This document shows positions 43,245 to 54,126 of a DNA stretch of 64,000 nt, in pieces. Below the pieces are notes generated by a model. That model worked only from the letters and a program-made list of their open reading frames with translations, was not told the DNA's origin and searched no databases. The position numbers and the translations under genes were made by a program. Within the stretch, counting starts at the first letter, position 1; each line of letters begins with the position of its first letter. Origin of the DNA: Anthostomella pinea (lineage: Eukaryota; Ascomycota; Sordariomycetes; Xylariales; Xylariaceae); the NCBI GenBank assembly GCA_963556695.1, contig CAUWAG010000006.1, forward strand, positions 1,178,001-1,242,000. Reading direction: 5' to 3'.

Positions 43245-44646
43245 TCAACCCAAAACCGTCTCGAAATCAATCCTAGTGGCCAGCATATGCGGCGCAACAA
43301 CACCAGTAACAAACAGCCAGCCCTCACGCTTGCCATCATTGACAGCCGGATCAATAGCAACAAGCACCCCCGTAGTAGCCCCCCTCATCGCCGTCCCATC
43401 ATCAGAGAATATCAACCTCGCCGGATTCTCCAGACTCCGGGCCTTGTCCTTGCCCGCGACGGCCGGTAGGTACGCCACATGACTGCTGAGCGGAGCCTTC
43501 CCGGTCGCGTCTCCGTAGTTGTTCACGAAGTCCAGGCCGCGGCCTATGCCCGGGAGCAGGTACCCGCTGTAGTCCTTACCCTTGCCGTCGAGGCCGGCGT
43601 ACGGGTCCGAGAAGTACTTTGGGTTGTCGACCACAGAGCCTGTCTTTACGTGGTGTGACACGACGACGGTGCGGTTCGCGGGGTCCGGCAGGCCGGCGAA
43701 GTAGATGCGTCCCCCGATCGCGTCGGAGATGAGCACCTGCTGGCGGTCGGGGCCCCAGCCCAGTCCGTTGTTCGTTGGGATCGAGTCAAGACTGACGGTC
43801 GCGTTGACGTTGCCCTCGTCGTCGAAACGCACGTGCACGAGGTCGGTCCAGGCGCGCAGGTCGCGGATCAGCTCCTCGACCAGGCGCATGGGGCCCTCGC
43901 GGTAGTAGTGGTCGTTCGTGACGAGGAACTCGTGCTCGGAAAGGGCCAGCACGTCGTTGGGGGTCCGGATCTTGGGGTGCGAGATCGACCGCAGGTGCTT
44001 GGCTGTCCGGCTTCCGACAGTGTGCGTGAATACCTCGATCTGCGAAGCTGCCTTTGGCTGCGTCGACGAGCCGGCTTTCCATAGGGGGTTGGGGAGGTGA
44101 TTGATGGCGAATACGTAGACTGTCTTGGGGTCTGAAGCTGATGAGAAGACGGAGATGCCGTGTGCGACGAAGGGTCCTTTGAAATTGCTCAGTGTGAGCT
44201 TTTGCGATCTCATTGTCTGCGTGTCGCCTGTTAGCCGCTAGCCGACACCAATTATCTCTGTAGACTTGCCTTCGGGTCAATCACCACCAGGGTGCCATGG
44301 CTGGCCTTTTCCGGGTGGTCCAAAGCAGTGGCCCTATTCGCATGGTCAGCCTATGCCAGTATTCTCAGTGCCACGCGGGATGAATCTACCCCGGGAACCA
44401 TCCGGCCATCTCTTCGATATCACCCGAACAAGCCGAGTAGAGCATCCCAGACGCCTCGTGGTAGTGCAAGTCCTCGCAGGCGACAGTGTCCGGGATGACC
44501 CGGTTTTCGATGCCGTGGATATTGACCCATGCGTCGCCGTGCGGGCGGAAGAGGCCCATCACTTCGCACGTGTGCTTGACGGGGCCGTATACCAGTGCGG
44601 CGAAGGCGCCGAGCAGCGTCATCGCCAGGGAGAGGAGGAGCACCAT
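43245..44646 (-). CDS. Paraoxonase/arylesterase-like six-bladed propeller protein
   Basis: Exons 44646-44390, 44333-44270 and 44216-43245 give 430 residues. Intron 1 is 56 nt (GTAGAT donor). Intron 2 is 53 nt with a GC-AG boundary (AAG then GCAAGT). An N-terminal hydrophobic anchor (MVLLLSLAMTLLGAFAALVY) suggests secretion or membrane attachment. Paraoxonase landmarks follow: CEDLHYHEASGMLYSAC, FVAHGIS (the His-containing loop), TPNDVLAL, the diagnostic TNDHYY, and PTNNGLGWG. These supply the calcium-binding and catalytic loop positions of the family. Paraoxonase-like enzymes hydrolyse lactones and aryl esters. The natural substrate here is unknown, and a lactonase role is the usual inference. 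Confidence 0.87.
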
Positions 44647-45964
44647 GTTCGTTAACGTTAAATACAGCGTGCGGTATATCTATAGGGAATTGAGAGATCA
44701 ATCGTCTCTAGTTGTGTCTTGCTGACATTGATGAGAGACGAAGTCGAGTATCGACGAGGTGGGGAAGCTCGGCGCGACGGCAGCCTACGTCACGGCAGCT
44801 GTGCCGCGGTGCCGCAAGGATTCCTGCGTCGTATTGCATCCTTCAGGTACTCCGATACCTCCACTTCATGGTACCTGGAGTAAGCAGACAGACGCGGATT
44901 ATTTCTATGATTGCGGTTGCTTCTTATTAGAATATGAGGCAGCAAGGTCGAACACCGCAGCATATAAAAGTGTCTTTTTTTTTGGAACTTTGCACTTCAT
45001 TCAGCTCGAGTGTGCGCTTCTGAATCTGGTAACAGAACAAGCAGGCAAGTTGGCGACACGGACCACTCTACCAATCACCCCTGAGTTGGAAAAACAGGGG
45101 AAGTGGCTTGAACTTGGCTTTTGCCGATACTGTCTTACAACTCTGCCCTCCCAATTACACAACTCTCTGCAGAACGTGGTACAGGATTTTGCTCGCTTGA
45201 GAGGCATCGGTGCCTTGTCTGCATATGTCCAAACACTTTATCACAAGCTAATATAGACTTACAGCGTCTACCATCATCCAACAACATCCATGTGAGCGCA
45301 CGTGCTGTTTGACTACATGTTCTGATTATGACTGGCCACCCCAGAAGCAACATCAGGCTGGGACTTGAACCGATGCATCACTTGCAGCCCGTAACTTGCG
45401 GGCTAGACCGTACATATATGCTGTTGGTTCTAACACGCATGCCTTGGCTGAAATGTGTTACACCAAGGCTCGGCCCGTTAAGGCTGAAGAACCTAAGGGC
45501 TCACGTTCATGATGCAGGTATGGCGGTTGGCCCCATTGTCCAATCATTACACCCAACCATTCGAAGTTCTTCGCCCCAAACTCCGGTCTCCCTTCAATGT
45601 TGCTCTTCTACACACCTAGGTAGGTACCATACGCCAAAAGCCGAGAGTTACGGAGTGATGGGAAGTCATGATCGCAAAGGCGAGCCGTGTATGCGGCGAG
45701 AGCCGCTCATATGTTACAGATCTAATCCGCCGTTTACGTAAGGTAGGGACCATACAGCCATGATCGCGAACGATACTGGGGTGACGTTGCGGATTCTTGG
45801 GTCTACGAGAGACGGGAAGAAGCCTCACCGCTGGAGCAGATGCTGCGGACTGATATTCCGCGCGGGTGCTATACCTCAAACGAGCAAGCTGAGAGGTGTG
45901 TACTCTATTGACTATCTATAGCGAGACCAGACTCGTTATGCAGAGTCTGCCAACCGCCAGACCT
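44647..45964. other. 1.3 kb intergenic, no gene supported
   Basis: No convincing frame on either strand. A tRNA-like T-arm phrase near 45360-45375 was examined and rejected (see rejected list). Confidence 0.4.
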
Positions 45965-47996
45965 TCAATGAGGGACATAGTCAGGTCCCTCAGCCGCATA
46001 CAAACTGGGATCACTCTTCGCGCACAGCCGCCCATCCTCATCCGGATACCCATCAAAGCTGCGAACCTCGAAGAACTCGCTCCCGACAGCCGTCGCCGCC
46101 CAGAACAGATTGAATGGGTCGTAGCGCTGCTTCAGGGCGAGCAACCGAGGATAGAAGCTTCCCCAAAAGGACCACTGGAAGTTCGGCTCAAGGCGATCGG
46201 CCTCATTGAGATACGCTCCAGATCCGGGGGTGATATCACGCCAGCGCTGCATTGCGCCATTGGTGAAGTTCAAGCGCTGAGCTACGAGCTCGTCGGCCGG
46301 CTGGGTGAGGTCCTGGACGATGCCCGTGATCATGTACCCGATCGCCTCGCGCCAGCCGGGGTGGACGGCGTTGTCCTGGACGCCGTTGGGGCCCCAGCTC
46401 GGATGCATGTTGTAAGCGAACAGTGCCTGGCCATCCTCCACATTCTGCCAGATGGCTTCGAAAGTCTGATTGAATATGGTTGGATTCGCCCAGTTTTGCC
46501 ACGGGAACAGCCGAGAGGCAGTCACGACACCGACATTGATCACGGCTTCGACTGGGAAGGATGCTTTATAGGCGTCATAGAAGCCGTCAAATTGCGTCCA
46601 GTTGGGAGAGATGGGGATGCCGAGCGCGTCCATGTCATCCAGGAACGGCTGGAGTGCTGCCTGAGCCTCTGCGATGGACTTGTTCGGGGCGAAGAACGGC
46701 GACATGGTGAAGGAGATGTCACCTGCGACGTTGAAGACGTTCCAGTACGAGTAGATCTGCGAGTTGGCACCTTCCGGGAACCACTTCCAGTAGGACTTCA
46801 TGCCAGCTTTGAAGGCGTCAGCAGTGACGTTCGGGCCGGTCGAGAATGCAAACGTTGCCGCACTGCAAGGCACGTCGGGATATGCCTTGACGACGACTGA
46901 GGTGACGACTCCGTAGGTCATTCCGCCTCCGCCGCGCAAAGCCCAGAACAAGTCGGGATTCTCGTCCTTGTTGGCCGTTACGAACCGACCATCCGTGGTG
47001 ACCACTTCGAAGCCCAAGACTTGATCGGCGCCCATGCCGAACAGAGGCGTCACGGGCGAGTGCCCACCGCCCTGTATCCACCCCCCCATGACGCCGACGG
47101 TCGGGCACTCGCCTCCCATGATGATGAGGCCGAGTTCGTTGGCGGCAGCGTACAGCTCGAACCCCTGGATGCCTGCGCCTGCCTTTATGGCTGGGCCGGA
47201 GTAGCTGGAGTCGCTGTATGAAGGCAAGTGCGCCAACTCCTTCATGTTGTGCGTCCACACACTGAGCGAGCCAGCACCACTCGACTTTCCGGAGAAGTCG
47301 TGCCCGGTGTTCTTGACGACCAGACGGATACCCGTGTTGCGGGCAAATTCACGGCGAGCTGGATCTGGGCCACGCTGGAGGTATTGACCACGTAGACTGG
47401 ATAGCCACCTTGTGTACAGTTTCCGCTGTCGAAGACGCCTGGCGGTTGGCACGTCATGCCTTCGTAGAGGGGTGAGAGCATCTCAATTGGGTCGTCGAGG
47501 TGGAAATAGGGATCCGTCCAATTCGCCGTCATCGTCTGGCATGGAGTGCCATTCACGCCGCCCACGCTGTTGTCATAGCATATGTGTGCCTGAGGACGGG
47601 GCTTGAGCAGTGCACCGCCAGTCAGATCATCCAACGCCGACCACTCCGAGGAGGACGGCCAAGCCCCATCGCCTGGGAAGACCTTGCAATTGCCTGGGCC
47701 GGACAGAGAGTGGCTGAGAGACACATTGTGAGCAACAGTCATGTCTATCGGTGCGAAGTCGAAAACGTGTGCTTAGTGAGGTTCTTGGGACCTTTCGGAG
47801 TAAGCTGATCTTCTTCGGATGCGAACAGAGGCACAGAGCCATCGGCGTTCTGTTGGATCGTCTCGAAGATTGGCTTAATCTCTCGGGACGCCAGATACGT
47901 CAGTGGGGTAGCATTGGACGTGTCGGGAAAACGTGCAGTGATGCTACAAGCAAACCACAGCTGAAACAGAGCGGCGTAAGTTGAAGGCAGCGGCAT
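45965..47996 (-). CDS. Berberine-bridge-like FAD-linked oxidoreductase with a 1-nt frameshift
   Basis: Exon 1 is 47996-47792. A 47-nt intron (47745-47791; weak GTCCCA donor, TAG acceptor) is followed by exon 2, 47744-45965. The signal peptide is MPLPSTYAALFQLWFACSITA. The FAD-binding half shows the histidine of KNTGHDFSGKS and the cysteine of GGECPTVGVMGG, the two residues used for bicovalent flavin attachment. GGWIQGGGHS and ALRGGGGMTYGVV follow, then the BBE C-terminal segment FNLFWAATAVGSEFF. Many N-glycosylation sites fit a secreted oxidase of sugars or other alcohols. Near 47345 the frame breaks: AQIQLAVN should run on into FARNTGIRLVV, but one base is missing (TTTG in place of TTxG). 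Corrected, it would be 661 residues. It is either a recent loss or a sequencing error. Confidence 0.87.
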
Positions 47997-48515
47997 GGTG
48001 AGCAATTAGGAAGGAATGCCATGCTGCATCTTCACTCTTGGAACGAGTGCTGCCAGACCCTTGTGAAGCTCCCATGTGCGCCCTCTGCGGCTTGATCAAC
48101 TGCCGATGTGATATGCAGATGCAATTCCGGTCCTCCTCGTGCCTGGCCCGAACCTATACCTATCTCGCTTGGCACAGCACGTTACATGGTGCCATGCGGC
48201 CATGGTTGTCGCGGGGAGAGTGCGGAGTGCCTGATAAGACGCAGGATCTATAACGTCCATGGCGGGATTGTAGTCTGCTATTCTATCTTCTCCGCCTACC
48301 AGATCGCAGATGGCAGACCAGGCTTTCGGCGCCAACTTACTCGCCTCGACCTCACTGTGCGAGGGCATTTTTATGCATTCTGTATGCCCAGTTAGGGGGG
48401 TACATTGATATCGTACTTGGGTTACCATTGGGGTTATTAGTTTCTTACATGGACACCGAACTGTTTCTACAGACATCGAACCCAATCGTTCCCTTGTCGA
48501 TCAACTCGAAGAAGA

Positions 48516-50029
48516 TCATGTGATCTTCGTGCGCTTTCCTGTCCCCTTGCCGCCTTCTCCGCCACCACTTGCGCGCTTCTTGCCACGATTTCCGTCACGT
48601 TCCTTAAGGGCGGGGCTGCCGACAGAACCCTCAAGAGGCAGACCAAGCAGTTCTCGCTTCTTGAAGAACTCCCATGGAAGCTGATAGACCGTCATTTTCG
48701 AGCCCTCGCTTGAACCTCTTCTCTGTAGAAAGCCCATCAGTTGTGCATGCGAAATGCCGTCCAGGGCCAACCGGAACTTGTCTACCGCCCATTCGCTCCC
48801 GCACCGGGTGAAACGTGCGATCATTGCCCGGATCTGATCGCAGTCTCTGTCGATGCTGGTTCCATCACGTGCCTTAAGACTCGAAAGGCAATGGCAACTT
48901 CGAACCTGGTTTGACCAGAGCGGTATATTGGCTCGGGATAGTCGTAGTCGCGGATGCCCGAGTGGGGACGAGGGCCCAGATCGATGTCCTGATCGATCTC
49001 GTCCAGAGCCATTCCTTGCTGCAACACGCCCTCCAGCTCTTGCATGGACTTGACGGCTCTATTACCCAGTACTCGGGCAGCGAGTTTCTTGTGCTCCGGT
49101 CCCAATACGTCCAGTCGGGATTGGGTCTTGTTGGGTCGGGACTGGGTCTTTCTGGGTCTAGAATCAGCTTCCTTGTCGTCCTCATCCTTATCCTGGTCCT
49201 CGCCTTCGCCGGCGACGAGAGCAGAGTATTCGGCCAGCTCGGAAGGACTGAATTCTGGAAACACAGCTCTACGGACCGCATCTCGTTGATCTTCCGGGAG
49301 CTGCGTGTTGATGTAGTCCAGCAGGCGATCACGGACGTAATGCTTGGGCACGTCGGCAAGTGTGTGATCACGTCCGAGTCGGCCGCCCCTGCCGCTCACA
49401 AGGCAAGTCCCAAACGTAAACATCCCGCCATTGCCCACGTAATCGATAGAATCTCACCAGGCGATCTGACCACGTATTGCAAATGCCTTCTTGGCATCCA
49501 AGTCGGCTGCCAATGCGAGGCAGTCGATTAGCTGCGCGTTGGATTTCGATGCCTCCAAGGGTTGTCAGTTTCCAGCAGTGCCAAGTGGGGGTTTTGAGCT
49601 GCTTTACATCTCTAGGCTCCGAGAATGGTGTCTTGGGCTTTCCTCTGGGATTGCTGACAGTGCTGTCTGCCTCGAGACTTGGAGTTTCGGCGAAGACATC
49701 TTCGAAGACCTGCACCCGACGTCCGTTGGGGATATGCGTTCCGATACGGGCTACCACCGGCTTGATGAAGAAATGAAGGGATATGGCACGGAAAGCTTTT
49801 TCGATCTCGTCTTGTCGAAGTGTTGGGTCTTCGAGTAGCATCGGGTGCCATCCGGCGGGATTCCGCCCGTCGCGGTCGGAAGTGATGGCGTCGCATTTGA
49901 AGGTCTCCATGTCCTCATCGGAAAGTGCGCCATTTTGCCGTAGTCTCGCTATCAAGCGGTCCTTTGCCTCTGCCTTGCCACTGGCGAGCCCTTGCTTGTG
50001 CTCTGATTTATTCGGCGGATTGGTGAACG
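48516..50029 (-). CDS. Unknown multi-exon protein with basic C-terminus (5' end unresolved)
   Basis: Exons that join in frame are about 50029-49608, 49552-49458, 49388-48906 and 48855-48516. The introns are 55 nt (GTAAAG), 69 nt (GTGAGA) and 50 nt (GTTCGA). Coherent segments include RLRQNGALSDEDMETFKCDA, LIDCLALAADLDAKKAFAIR, DHTLADVPKHYVRDRLLDYI, TSIDRDCDQIRAMIARFTRC and YQLPWEFFKKRELLGLPLEG. A Glu/Asp-Lys-rich linker lies in the middle, and a Lys/Arg/Gly tail (GKGTGKRTKIT) could be a nuclear localisation signal. No ATG precedes the first coherent codons before a stop near 50045, so an upstream start exon is missing from this model. I recognise no domain. Confidence 0.6.
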
Positions 50030-50046
50030 CCTGCTCACCTCCTTAA

Positions 50047-51179
50047 CTTCCTCCCTTGCTCTGTAGAGGCTGTGCTAATCATCTGATGGCACTGCTAGTG
50101 GCATCTTTCACAATCAACAGGAATCTCAGGGGCCCCTCACAGTAAACAGTGAGATTGAAGGAAGGCACAATTGGTGAGACGGTTAATGTGAGTTTGGAAC
50201 CTGGTGAGAACCCGAAGCAAACAGATTCGGCACGTCGCGACTCAACTGATGGCTGAGCATTGACCTTACAGTGCGAGCACAGATCCGCACTGTGATCTTA
50301 CAGGTGGGTCGTACTTGCCTTGCTCCCGTATCGACGGTCTCGCAGCTCTTCCTTTTTGCTCGAGGTGATCCAGCCGTCCCAATCTTGACTGGCGCTACGC
50401 TACGCGAAGGGTCCAAGATTCGAACATCAGGGAAAAGCCGTCGCAATCCAACCAGACTGATAATTTCAACACCACCTAGAGTTAACGGAATGTCGCGATC
50501 CATGTGGCTCGGTGGCATGGATAGACCTTGGGAGGTGATCAAGAGGCGGAATAATATTTTTCCCCTCCTCCCCTTTTCCTTACAAGTACTGGCCTCCAGC
50601 TGCCTCCAGCTGCTCTCTCTTGGGGGCAGCTGACGGGTCGGACGAAACCGAGAAACCGCGGGACATGGTGTCATGGCCTTCCGCTACTTTGCGGGCACCT
50701 GGGGTTTCGTGCGCCAACTGCGTGGAAGGCTGCACCCGTGACGCTGAAATACTCCACTGTCGCACATGATGGGCATAGATCGACCCCGAATTCTCTTGCT
50801 CGGAATGCAGTGAGCTGCACCCCGAATCTACGATGGCGTTTTCTGCACCCGTGGCCGTCGGCGTGCATCGTCAGATCGATCGCCCGCGCTTAGGAGATGG
50901 GCTCGGCCCCACCCGTAATCATTATCCCAATCGTGAAATGCGGGAGGCGTCTTCCACTTCCAAGGAAGTGGCATGTCTGGGCTTCTTCCCTCTCCACCGC
51001 TCTTTCTGGTCGTCCATTGAGCCTCAGTCTCTGTCCCGTTCTTCATATCATCACTGGGATTCCTCTCCACGGCGACATTCATCCATCGTACGGCCTCATT
51101 GGTGGAAGTGCACCCATTAAGACCGGGTGCCTCATTCAAACCTCTTGTCGTCTGAAGTTCATCACCCTGGCCATCCACG
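50047..51179. other. Intergenic; 5' flank of the sugar transporter
   Basis: This may hold the missing first exon of the minus-strand unknown gene at its left end. The remainder is probably promoter and leader of the transporter. No independent gene is supported. Confidence 0.4.
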
Positions 51180-52778
51180 ATGCCTTTCCCTCCATCAACC
51201 GCGGGTGATACCGCTGGCACAAAGCCTACAATCTCAAAGAAACATGAGATCATCATCTTCTCCAGCACGGCCATTGCGCTGTACGGGTACGATCAGGGCA
51301 TGATGAGTCTGATCAATACGAACCGGTCCTACCTTCGCACCATGGCCATAGCCGAGACATCACCAATTGTCGGCATTATCGTGTCTGTTTACTACCTTGG
51401 CTGTACCGTTGGTGCCGTGTTGGCCTCCTACTGGGCCGACAAGAAGGGGAGGAAGCCCTCCATCTCTGCGTGTCTGGCCACTACTATGCTTGGGAACCTG
51501 CTCATGTTCATTGCTGGACTGAGTCCCAACGGCTCGGACCCGTGGGGCGGCGCGTCCCTCGCCCTCATGTTGGCTGGTCGTGTCATCTTGGGCGTTGGTG
51601 TTGGCGGCATCGACGCCACCATCCCCGTTTTCAGCTCCGAGCTTTCCAAGGACGGTGCACGTGGACGCGCCCTTGCCCAAGAATTTCAGATGAACATCTT
51701 CGGACTCTTGATGGCATTCGCCATCAATCTACGCGTTACTATTGCCCTCGGAAAAGACAACCAGTGGGCCTGGAGGATTCCCATTGTTGTAATGCAGGCA
51801 TTCCCTATCCTACTTGTCTCGACCATCAGTAGGCTGCCAGAGTCGCCCAGATGGTACATTAGCATGGACAGGAAAGACGACGCCAGGAGGGCCCTCGCCG
51901 CTCTTCATGGCGATGCCAAGGCCGAGGACATGCTCGATGAAATCCACCGAGCCCAGCAGGAAGAGAGCGACGAGAAGATTGGCTACATTGATATGCTCGT
52001 GCCAGGTGGCAGCCAGTTCCACCCCACCATGCTCGCCGTTATGGGTCAGGTCAACCAGGCCTTGACTGGTTATGGTGCCGTGTCAGTGTACGGACCTCAA
52101 ATCTTTGAGTTGCTGGGCTTCGGTGTCCGAGAGGCCGAGTATGTCACTCTTGGCAACTACATCAGCTACTTTTTGATGATGACTTTAGCTTGGATGACCA
52201 TTGACGTTCTGGGTCGACGCAAGCTTATGGTCTGGGGTTCTGGAGGACTGGCAACTTGCTTTGCACTGCTGACTGTCTTCGGAGGGCTTTCCCTAGATGT
52301 TGGCCACATATCCGTGCTAGTGACCGAGATCCTCGGTTCGATCACGCTGTTTGTGGCGACTGCGATATTTGGGGTCTGCTGGCTGGCAACTGTGTGGCTG
52401 ATACCGACAGAGATCTATCCTTCTGGCGCCCGAGCACAGGGTAGCAGCGTCAGCGTCATTGTCTGGGGTCTTACCAATTTCACCATCACACTCATAACCC
52501 CGATCTTATTCAACAACGCCAAGTATTGGTTATTCCTCGTCTTTGCGGCAACAAACGCTTTTGCCGGATGGTGGACTTGGTGCTACTCGCCCGAGACGGG
52601 AGGCAGGAGCTTCGAGGAGAACCAAGAATTCTTCATTACAGCACGAGAGGAGGGCAGTTGGGCTGTCAGGAAGGTCGACGGCGGCAAGTTCTTGTATATT
52701 CCGCGAAAGGAGAAGGACGCCGAGGATGGGAAGGATGTTCCAAGCGAGACTGCCCCTTTGCTTGGGAGCCGTACTTGA
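51180..52778 (+). CDS. MFS sugar transporter
   Basis: An intact single-exon protein of 532 residues with twelve predicted membrane helices in two six-helix halves. Sugar-porter signatures are present in order: GYDQGMMS in helix 1, WADKKGRKPS in loop 2-3, GRVILGVGVGG, LPESPRWYI before the central loop, DVLGRRKLMVWG in loop 8-9, PTEIYPSGARAQGS, and SPETGGRSFEE at the end of helix 12. The C-terminal cytoplasmic tail ends in ETAPLLGSRT. Such proteins import hexoses or related sugars at the plasma membrane by proton symport; the exact sugar cannot be read. One departure is that the usual Q-x-x-G-x-N-x-x-x-Y-Y region of helix 7 is modified to QVNQALTGYGAVSVYG. Confidence 0.95.
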   Translation: MPFPPSTAGDTAGTKPTISKKHEIIIFSSTAIALYGYDQGMMSLINTNRSYLRTMAIAETSPIVGIIVSVYYLGCTVGAVLASYWADKKGRKPSISACLATTMLGNLLMFIAGLSPNGSDPWGGASLALMLAGRVILGVGVGGIDATIPVFSSELSKDGARGRALAQEFQMNIFGLLMAFAINLRVTIALGKDNQWAWRIPIVVMQAFPILLVSTISRLPESPRWYISMDRKDDARRALAALHGDAKAEDMLDEIHRAQQEESDEKIGYIDMLVPGGSQFHPTMLAVMGQVNQALTGYGAVSVYGPQIFELLGFGVREAEYVTLGNYISYFLMMTLAWMTIDVLGRRKLMVWGSGGLATCFALLTVFGGLSLDVGHISVLVTEILGSITLFVATAIFGVCWLATVWLIPTEIYPSGARAQGSSVSVIVWGLTNFTITLITPILFNNAKYWLFLVFAATNAFAGWWTWCYSPETGGRSFEENQEFFITAREEGSWAVRKVDGGKFLYIPRKEKDAEDGKDVPSETAPLLGSRT

Positions 52779-53358
52779 TCAAACCATTGAGGTGCCCAGA
52801 GTGGAAGATAGAGCTAGACGGTCACATGGAATCGGCGGACCCCGTCGATGGCCTTAACGGACTTCTCGCATCTGTCCATCGCGTCGCTTCGACCGGCCGG
52901 GCACTGCTATATACATATACCGGGTTTTGGACGACTCCCGGGACAATCTATACCTGCCAGCTCGATCCCACCCACCGCTGTCAGGCAAACCTGGGAAGAG
53001 CACGCCGCTGGGTTGAGATGGTTATGAGACCGCTTTGACGATCATCAGCGGCACACCACCTACACCATACACAGCGGGAGTCCAATGAAACAAATAATGC
53101 GAGCGTCTATTTGCTTCTTCTAATTTCGCTTTGCCAGCTCTAGTCTTCCGTCTCTTGATGAAAATAGCAGGCACGTAAAGAATGTGACTACCTACTGACA
53201 ACGGTTAGAAAAGGATGAGAAGGGACGCAACATATGCTTGCTACCGGCTAAAAACGATATACATTGAAATGTGCACCGCGATGCATAACCCCAAGCGCCC
53301 GAACCTTACCATCGCGCAATCGACATCCATGGGACAATCCAAATACGGATTTGGCTAT
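52779..53358. other. Convergent 3' flanks of transporter and LPMO
   Basis: Short frames only; nothing is supported. Confidence 0.4.
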
Positions 53359-54126
53359 TTAGCCGGTCCAGACAGCGGGACCGGGGGGCGTGTAGGTGGT
53401 AGCTGTGCTCGAGTAGATATCAATCTGGTCGCGTTAGCCGGCATGCACTTCCAAAGAAGGGGCTCCATCCAGTATGCAACTCACCGTGACGCCCGGGTCA
53501 GACTGGGCAGCATAAGCCGGGATGGAGGTCAGGTAAGATCCACTAGGCGACGCGGTGCCGGAGCCCGTGACGGTGAGCTGCGCGCACTCGGGGTAGAACT
53601 GCGGCGTGTTGGCCTGGTGCAGCGCCAGCAGCTCGTGGCGGATCAGGTAGTCGCCCGCCTTCAGCGACGCGGGGATCTTGCTCGACCACTCCAGCGTCGC
53701 CATGACGAGCGCGGTGCCCCAGTCGACGCTGTTGAGCGCGGTCCCAAAAAGACCCATCTGGTCGATCTTGAACCACTTCTGCGACTTGCCGTCGCAGGCG
53801 CTGAAGCCGGACTCGCACGGGTACATCCACACCATGACGGGGCCCTGCTGGTGCGTCCACTGCGACCACACGGCTGTGACGTTCTCGCCGGCTGCGACTG
53901 TGGCGGATAGCGGGGCGGAGGTGCCGCCGTTGCAGGTCATCTTGGCGTCTGTTACGGTCATGATCGGGTTGTAGTCCGGCCATTGGCGCTGGATGATCTG
54001 CGCCCCGGAGACGGGCGAGAAGCCTTGGTAGCCTGGGTAGGTCGTGCCGCCGATTATGTAGCTGGTCACGGCGCCGTGGGCGGCGACCAGGGCGGGCGCG
54101 AGGAGGAGGGGGAGGGTGAACAGCAT
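53359..54126 (-). CDS. AA9 lytic polysaccharide monooxygenase
   Basis: Exons 54126-53485 and 53424-53359 flank a 60-nt intron (GTGAGT, CTAACG branch, CAG) and encode 235 residues. Signal peptide MLFTLPLLLAPALVAA is cleaved before HGAVTSY, giving the N-terminal histidine of the copper brace. The second copper His lies in HELLALHQAN, and the axial Tyr in QFYPECAQL. Disulfide cysteines are in place (MTCNGG with PEC). The C-terminal exon ends in the usual PPGPAVWTG. Without splicing, the frame would end in a non-homologous tail, which supports the intron. No cellulose-binding module is attached. AA9 enzymes are secreted and cleave cellulose or related glucans by copper-dependent oxidation. The ATG at 54126 is chosen because it begins the signal peptide directly. 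Confidence 0.95.

Noticed and set aside
45340..45420. Possible minus-strand tRNA: the complement contains GGTTCAAGTCC, a perfect B-box match, and a 6-bp stem AGCCCG/CGGGCT with a 7-nt loop.
   Set aside because: No acceptor stem pairs, the A-box to B-box distance is too short, the T-stem does not close, and the loop lacks the invariant T before the anticodon.
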